From GCA-002722245 sp038154685 (GTDB taxonomy: Bacteria; Bacteroidota; Bacteroidia; Flavobacteriales_C; GCA-002722245): a stretch of DNA of 64,000 nucleotides. Below, piece after piece: positions 59,740-64,000 of the stretch. Every line of letters starts with the position of its first letter. Positions within the stretch are counted from its first letter, which is position 1. The notes under the pieces are model-generated. The model was not told the origin of the DNA. It did not search any database and was given only the letters and a program-made list of their open reading frames with translations. A program made the position numbers and the translations under genes. The stretch spans positions 1 to 64,000 of the forward strand of contig JAYPYW010000004.1 in the NCBI GenBank assembly GCA_038154685.1, written 5' to 3'.

Positions 59740-60720
59740 TTACGGATTGTATTTTGATCCTTTAAAAATACTAGTAAAATCCGTATTTGTCATTAATTCA
59801 GGCAAGCTAACTTCAGGATTTTGTTCCATAAAGTCTCTTACAATTCTATATCCAATAAAAATTCCAGCTCTTCCAGGCGAATCTCTTTCCATAGAAGAAA
59901 CAAAAGGACCATGCTGCAAGAATTTTTTGTAGGTATGGTAATCCTTAGAGAATAAGAAGTTTTTCATAGTTAAATGCTTCCAGAAAGATTGCTCATGACT
60001 GTAACACCAAACCATTTGTTTAGTGGTAAATTGGAATCTTGTAGAATCCATCATGGTTGGCATCATGGACTCGAGGAGGTATTCTATTTTACCCAATCCA
60101 ATCATTGTTTCAAGCATATTATCCCCTTTTAGGTAGGGTGCAAATCTTTGCTTTGCAAATTCTCTCATAACAACTGGCGCAAGGAATTTGGTTTCATGAT
60201 TTTTAGAGATGTATTGAGGGATTTGTAATTGTCCATAAGGCGAATAATCTTTCCCGTAAAACAGGTCTATTCCAATTAATATTGCTTCTGGGTTAATTAC
60301 AATTGGCTCTTCATAATTTAAACCTGAGATGTAAGTGTAAACAGGTGGGATAGAATCTTCCGGGAAGTAGTAATTGTAATGAGAAAAAGCTTCATTTAAA
60401 TCCGTTTTAATGACAGAATAATCACCAATTCTATCATTCCAATCATTGTAAAGCTTGATGTTTAAATCGTTGTTGAGGTATTGATTTAATTGCATCAGTT
60501 TGGCAGGGTCTTTGTAATTACCGTTGATGAAAACAGGATATTTATGCGCTAAGCTATCAAGCGAAGTGGTTAAATCACCCGTTTTTACATTAAATAAATC
60601 TTGCTCATAATGTCGGAAATCCAGATTAACCTTGGAGTTTGAGGTATCTACGATTAATTTCGGCTCAGAGCAGCCAAAAATTATAATTGTAAATAAAAAC
60701 AAAAAAAGGACGTTCTTCAT
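59740..60720 (-). CDS. gldB: Gliding motility lipoprotein GldB
   Basis: 326 residues. Lipobox FGC with Cys 17; mature part KVNLDFRHYEQDLFNVKTGDL, PVFINGNYKDPAKLMQLNQYL, then IGIDLFYGKDYSPYGQLQIPQYIS and REFAKQRFAPYLKGDNMLETMI and QMVWCYSHEQSFWKHL, RDSPGRAGIFIGYRIVRDFM; this agrees with GldB of Flavobacteriia. An essential gliding lipoprotein in model species. Divergent from an outer-membrane barrel gene and close to nadE, an arrangement seen in related organisms. A TAACTTTA box stands 28 bases upstream. Confidence 0.93.
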   Translation of the reverse strand: MKNVLFLFLFTIIIFGCSEPKLIVDTSNSKVNLDFRHYEQDLFNVKTGDLTTSLDSLAHKYPVFINGNYKDPAKLMQLNQYLNNDLNIKLYNDWNDRIGDYSVIKTDLNEAFSHYNYYFPEDSIPPVYTYISGLNYEEPIVINPEAILIGIDLFYGKDYSPYGQLQIPQYISKNHETKFLAPVVMREFAKQRFAPYLKGDNMLETMIGLGKIEYLLESMMPTMMDSTRFQFTTKQMVWCYSHEQSFWKHLTMKNFLFSKDYHTYKKFLQHGPFVSSMERDSPGRAGIFIGYRIVRDFMEQNPEVSLPELMTNTDFTSIFKGSKYNP

Positions 60721-60748
60721 AAACTATCAATTGCTTTACTTAATTTCG

Positions 60749-60756
60749 TAAAGTTA
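60749..60756 (-). promoter_or_regulatory. Variant -7 box TAACTTTA of gldB
   Basis: Minus-strand TAACTTTA, 28 bases before the gldB ATG. Confidence 0.45.
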
Positions 60757-60788
60757 GCTGGTGAATCAAAATATATTGTTAACCAGAT

Positions 60789-60796
60789 TAACTTTG
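60789..60796 (+). promoter_or_regulatory. -7 box TAACTTTG of the outer-membrane barrel gene
   Basis: Exact TAnnTTTG match, 31 bases before the ATG at 60828, in the divergent region with gldB. Confidence 0.55.
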
Positions 60797-60827
60797 TTTG
60801 AAAAGCGATATTTTAATAAACATGATT

Positions 60828-61601
60828 ATGAAAAAAATTATTGCCTCATTATTTGCTTTAGTTTTAGCATTAAACACATTTGGTCAGGATGCGTCAGCAG
60901 GACCAGAATTTAGAAAACACAGATTCGGATTAATAGGAACTCCTGGAGTTTCATACCTTGGAGTTAATAAGCCAGGAAGTCAAAATAGAGGGCTTGGTTA
61001 CCACATTGCTGGAGGTTTAAATTATGAGTATTCTTTTAGTAGAAGTGTTGCAATTACTACTGGTTTATTGTTTGCACAAACAACTGGGAAAGTTGAATAC
61101 TTGGATTCTTTAGGATTGAATTACAAAAGGACTGATCAGGGGATGACAACTGATGAAAAAGCGTACAGAATTCATGAAAGAAACTACGTTTTCAATTCAA
61201 TTGATATTCCTTTGAAGTTTAAGTTTAGAACTCCAGAGATTGGATACATGACTTACTACGGAGAGTTTGGTACAACAGCTAATATTCTTACAAGTGCATG
61301 GGCAAGAAAGAATTTAGTTACTCAAAATTTAGGAGACGGTAAGACGACTTTATCTGAAAATGAATCGAGTCTTGATGCAGGAGATGAAACAAGATTTTTC
61401 CGAATGGGAGTTAATTTTGGTGCTGGTGTAGAATGGAATGTTGCAGGAAATACATCGTTATTAATTGGTTTAAACGGAAACCTAGCTTACACGAATATTT
61501 TAAAGAAAGAGTCTGCTTCAATTGTATATGATAGTGGAACTACTTTTAAAAGAGCAACTAACTTGAACTACATTGCTTTAATGTTAGGAGTTCAGTTTTA
61601 A
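60828..61601 (+). CDS. Outer-membrane beta-barrel protein (PorT-like family)
   Basis: 257 residues from the second ATG at 60828, which gives a clean signal peptide (KKIIASLFALVLALNTFGQ); an ATG six bases earlier (60822) is possible. The mature part is an eight-stranded beta barrel of the PF13568 type: HRFGLIGTPGVSYLGV, GYHIAGGLNYEYSFSRSVAITTGLLF, NSIDIPLKFKFRT, MTYYGEFGTTANILTSA, RMGVNFGAGVEWNVAGNTSLLIGL and a terminal LMLGVQF. Function unknown; some relatives serve the T9SS. It is divergent from gldB. Confidence 0.85.
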   Translation: MKKIIASLFALVLALNTFGQDASAGPEFRKHRFGLIGTPGVSYLGVNKPGSQNRGLGYHIAGGLNYEYSFSRSVAITTGLLFAQTTGKVEYLDSLGLNYKRTDQGMTTDEKAYRIHERNYVFNSIDIPLKFKFRTPEIGYMTYYGEFGTTANILTSAWARKNLVTQNLGDGKTTLSENESSLDAGDETRFFRMGVNFGAGVEWNVAGNTSLLIGLNGNLAYTNILKKESASIVYDSGTTFKRATNLNYIALMLGVQF

Positions 61602-61609
61602 AGAGAATC

Positions 61610-61698
61610 GAGAAGAGAGAATCGAGAAGAGAGTAGGGAGACTTACTCTCTTTTTTTGTGCGCTAAACTCAATTCTCCCTTCTCGATTCTCTCTTCTC
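61610..61698. repeat. 19-bp perfect inverted repeat of GAGAATCGAGAA words
   Basis: Arms 61610-61628 and 61680-61698 are perfect reverse complements (19 of 19). On the left the word GAGAATCGAGAA is also repeated directly at 61603 and 61617. It encloses the terminator of the barrel gene and ends 12 bases before the nadE -7 box. Confidence 0.85.
61627..61657 (+). terminator. Intrinsic terminator of the outer-membrane barrel gene
   Basis: AGAGAGT / ACTCTCT stem of 7-8 bp with a 10-nt loop and seven T, nested in the larger inverted repeat. Confidence 0.75.
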
Positions 61699-61710
61699 AC
61701 TTCTTCAAAT

Positions 61711-61718
61711 TATCTTTG
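61711..61718 (+). promoter_or_regulatory. -7 promoter box TATCTTTG of nadE
   Basis: Exact TAnnTTTG match ending 4 nt before the nadE ATG. Confidence 0.65.
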
Positions 61719-61722
61719 TCTT

Positions 61723-63354
61723 ATGAAAATTGCAGTTGCTCAATTGAATTTCCATGTTGGGAATTTCGAATCCAATACTCAGAAAATTATTGCTAGTATA
61801 AATGAAGCCAAATCTCAAGGAGCAGAATTGGTTGTTTTTTCAGAGTTAGCTATCTGTGGATACCCACCTCGTGACTTTTTAGAGTTTAATGATTTTATTC
61901 AAACTTGCTTGGAGAGTATTGATAAAGTAGCTGCTGAGACTGAAGGAATAACAGCCATAGTTGGTAGCCCAAGTAAAAATGAAACAGGTCACGGGAAGCC
62001 GCTTTTTAATTCAGCTTTTGTTTTAGCTGAGGGGAAAGTTCAGCAAATTATTCATAAAACACTTTTACCTACCTACGACATCTTTGATGAGTATAGGTAT
62101 TTTGAACCTAACAGAGAATTTGAAGTTGTAGAAATTGCAGGGAAAAAGGTAGGAATTGCCATTTGTGAAGATTTATGGAACGTTGGAGATAATCCTTTAT
62201 ATACCAAAACACCAGCTATTGAATTAAAAGATAAAGGAGCCGAATTAATTGTGAATATCGCTGCCTCTCCATTCTCCTATCAGCAAGATGAGGAAAGGAA
62301 AGAAGTACTAAAAGAAAATGCTCAAAAAACTGATTTACCAATAGTTTATTGTAATCATGTTGGTGCGCAAACTGAACTGATTTTCGATGGAGGTTCGTTT
62401 TTTATGGACGCTTCAGGAGATGTTGCCTCTCAAGAAAATTTCTTTGAGGAAAAGTTATTGATTTCAGAGTTGAAAGGTAAAGAATTTTCAAGCGGAGAAT
62501 CTCAAACGGGGACTAAAATTGAATTAATCCATGACGCATTAGTTATGGGAATCAAGGATTATTTTAAAAAGTTAGGTTTCAAAAAGGCCATTGTTGGATT
62601 AAGTGGAGGGATTGATTCTGCCGTTACTTTTGCCCTAGCTGCAAGAGCTTTAGGATCTGAAAATGTTTACGGGATTTTAATGCCATCTCAATATTCTTCC
62701 GATCACTCGGTTGATGATGCTAAACAGTTAGCCGAAAACATAGGTGCTCCATATGAGGTTGTTGCGATCAAAGATATTTACGAGGCTTACGATGAAAAGC
62801 TTAAACCAATTTTTAAGGATTTACCTTTTGGATTAGCAGAAGAAAATCTACAAGCTAGAACTAGAGGGGTAGTGGTAATGGCTATTTCCAATAAGTTCGG
62901 ACATATCGTTTTAAACACTTCTAATAAAAGTGAAGCGGCTGTTGGATACGGAACATTATACGGAGATATGTGTGGAGGTTTAGCTGTATTGGGAGATGTT
63001 TATAAAACAGAGGTTTTCGACCTAGCTAGGTACATTAATAAAGATGAAGAGGTAATTCCTGTTAATTCGATAACTAAACCACCATCAGCAGAGTTAAGAC
63101 CGGATCAAAAGGACTCGGACTCTCTTCCTGATTATGATGTCTTAGATAAAGTTTTATTCGAGTACATTGAAAATAGGAAAGGACCAAGAGAACTGGTTGC
63201 AATGGGAATTGATGAAGCATTGGTTAACAGAGTGCTTAAAATGGTTAATATTAATGAATATAAGCGTTACCAAACACCTCCAATTTTAAGAGTAAGTCAC
63301 AAAGCTTTTGGAATGGGAAGAAGGCTTCCTATTGTTGCAAAATATTTGTCTTAA
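61723..63354 (+). CDS. nadE: Glutamine-dependent NAD+ synthetase
   Basis: 543 residues, two-domain type. The N-terminal nitrilase-like glutaminase domain (1-250) holds the triad Glu 41 (FSELAICGYPPRD), Lys 112 (HKTLLPTYDIFDE) and Cys 148 (AICEDLW). The C-terminal synthetase domain has the pyrophosphate loop SGGIDS (294-299), LMPSQYSSDHS, ARTRGVVVMAISN, TSNKSEAAVGYGTLYGDM and the KPPSAELRPDQKDSDSLP loop. It amidates nicotinate-adenine dinucleotide to NAD+ using ammonia channelled from glutamine. Its stop overlaps the next ATG (TAATG). Confidence 0.97.
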   Translation: MKIAVAQLNFHVGNFESNTQKIIASINEAKSQGAELVVFSELAICGYPPRDFLEFNDFIQTCLESIDKVAAETEGITAIVGSPSKNETGHGKPLFNSAFVLAEGKVQQIIHKTLLPTYDIFDEYRYFEPNREFEVVEIAGKKVGIAICEDLWNVGDNPLYTKTPAIELKDKGAELIVNIAASPFSYQQDEERKEVLKENAQKTDLPIVYCNHVGAQTELIFDGGSFFMDASGDVASQENFFEEKLLISELKGKEFSSGESQTGTKIELIHDALVMGIKDYFKKLGFKKAIVGLSGGIDSAVTFALAARALGSENVYGILMPSQYSSDHSVDDAKQLAENIGAPYEVVAIKDIYEAYDEKLKPIFKDLPFGLAEENLQARTRGVVVMAISNKFGHIVLNTSNKSEAAVGYGTLYGDMCGGLAVLGDVYKTEVFDLARYINKDEEVIPVNSITKPPSAELRPDQKDSDSLPDYDVLDKVLFEYIENRKGPRELVAMGIDEALVNRVLKMVNINEYKRYQTPPILRVSHKAFGMGRRLPIVAKYLS

Positions 63355-64000
63355 TGAGAGGTAGAATAGTTCCAATATTACTATTTGGCTTTATCCATTT
63401 AGTCTTTATAATTGGGATAGTTTACCCTAAATGGGGTTGGTTTTCACTGATAGGTTTAATTCCCCTTCTTGGGTATTCTCAGTTCAGCAAAAATGAAATC
63501 AATTATAGTTTGAAAGAACATTTGATTTCGATTATTCTGTTTTTTGTGGGCTTTTTTATCACAAAAGTAATTGTGGTTTTTGGAGGAGTTTCTACAGTTT
63601 ATGGTTCTGCGATTACAGGAGCGCTATTTGCTTTTACCAAGATTAAGTATCTCCCAAACTTATCAGCTTTAATTTACGCAGGTTCCTTTGCTGCGATGCT
63701 TTTTGGTAAACCATTTAGTGATGTATGGGTAGTTGTATCAATTTGTTTGATTGGAGGGTCGATGTTCCATTTATTGAAGGATAACTTTAATGGGTTAGGG
63801 GGTAAGCTAGGTTCTATTGGTTTCGGAGCTTTGATTGTTCCTTTGATTATTTTAGAATCATATTATTTCCCCATAGGCTCAATAAAATTAGGATTTAGCA
63901 CAAAGTATCAAACCGATAATTCAATTCGATTCTTTTTGATTTCTGTTGGGTCCTTGTTAGTGACAACTCTTGTTTATAAAATTCACAACTCTACAAAATG
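63354..64000 (+). CDS. Polytopic membrane protein (3' end outside window)
   Basis: Open frame starting at the ATG that overlaps the nadE stop (TAATG) and running to the right window edge, at least 215 residues. About six to seven hydrophobic segments: IVPILLFGFIHLVFIIGIVY, then LISIILFFVGFFITKVIVVF, ALIYAGSFAAMLF, VWVVVSICLIGGSMFHLL, ALIVPLIIL and FFLISVGSLLVTTLVY. No soluble domain or motif that I recognise. In Flavobacteriia a gldB-adjacent region often includes such membrane proteins, but I make no functional claim. Coupled to nadE by overlap. Confidence 0.8.
   Translation, partial: MRGRIVPILLFGFIHLVFIIGIVYPKWGWFSLIGLIPLLGYSQFSKNEINYSLKEHLISIILFFVGFFITKVIVVFGGVSTVYGSAITGALFAFTKIKYLPNLSALIYAGSFAAMLFGKPFSDVWVVVSICLIGGSMFHLLKDNFNGLGGKLGSIGFGALIVPLIILESYYFPIGSIKLGFSTKYQTDNSIRFFLISVGSLLVTTLVYKIHNSTK

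Overview
The window is a chromosomal segment of a low-GC bacterium of the phylum Bacteroidota, most likely a marine or aquatic Flavobacteriales. The evidence is the gliding / type IX secretion (T9SS) gene set (gldB, gldC, sprE and two T9SS substrates with different sorting domains), the Bacteroidota -7 promoter box TAnnTTTG in front of many genes, SusC/FecA-style TonB receptor architecture, many lipoproteins, and LPS precursor genes (kdsB, rfaE2, rfbA) that fit a Gram-negative envelope. I see no insertion sequence, prophage, CRISPR array, plasmid function or rRNA. The sequence is a draft scaffold: six runs of exactly 10 N all fall inside genes, and at least three of them hide no missing bases.

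Layout. 1-6.1 kb: 3' part of a giant repeat adhesin with a gliding-associated C-terminal domain, then a flavoprotein. 6.1-10.6 kb (-): a Big_5 lipoprotein, an SGNH-like protein, a LytS-type histidine kinase and a degenerate kinase-like partner, overlapping as an operon. 10.8-12.8 kb (+): aminotransferase and kdsB. 12.8-16.6 kb (-): a small ORF and a large FG-GAP T9SS substrate split by two gaps. 17.2-25.7 kb: fused branched-chain 2-oxoacid dehydrogenase E1, a membrane protein plus dusB, a CPBP protease and typA. 25.8-30.5 kb: CotH-like lipoprotein, sprE, DUF3108 protein. 30.6-36.7 kb (-): an operon of DUF4856 lipoprotein, imelysin-like lipoprotein, vitamin-K-dependent-carboxylase-like membrane protein and TonB receptor, probably for iron or another metal. 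36.9-41.2 kb: radical SAM, TfoX-like, SIMPL-like genes, hemC/hemD. 41.2-45.4 kb (-): panD, rfaE2, lipoprotein, radA, aldehyde dehydrogenase and tRNA-Cys. 45.6-50 kb (+): mrp, NifU-like, korA, korB. 50-55.9 kb (+): RND exporter, rfbA, epimerase, polyprenyl synthase and a small unknown. 55.9-60.7 kb (-): M23 peptidase, dnaG, gldC, gldB. 60.8-64 kb (+): outer-membrane barrel, nadE and a membrane protein cut by the window end.

Main points of interest. (1) hemD has no ATG/GTG/TTG start; its frame is the -1 frame of hemC and joins it exactly at a canonical A-AAA-AAG slippery heptamer followed at once by the hemC stop, so HemC-HemD may be made by frameshifting or transcript slippage, or may be a true fusion hidden by a homopolymer error. 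(2) At least eight genes carry the -7 box exactly 4-5 nt before the start codon, predicting leaderless mRNAs. (3) A second motif, TTGG-N10-GAT with sigma-54 geometry, recurs before three transcription units. (4) A carboxylase homologue with apparently conserved catalytic residues sits in the metal-uptake operon beside a lipoprotein with a Glu-rich N-terminus. (5) Several intergenic regions hold long inverted repeats made of locus-specific short words, including a 22-bp inverted repeat enclosing three abutting hairpins.
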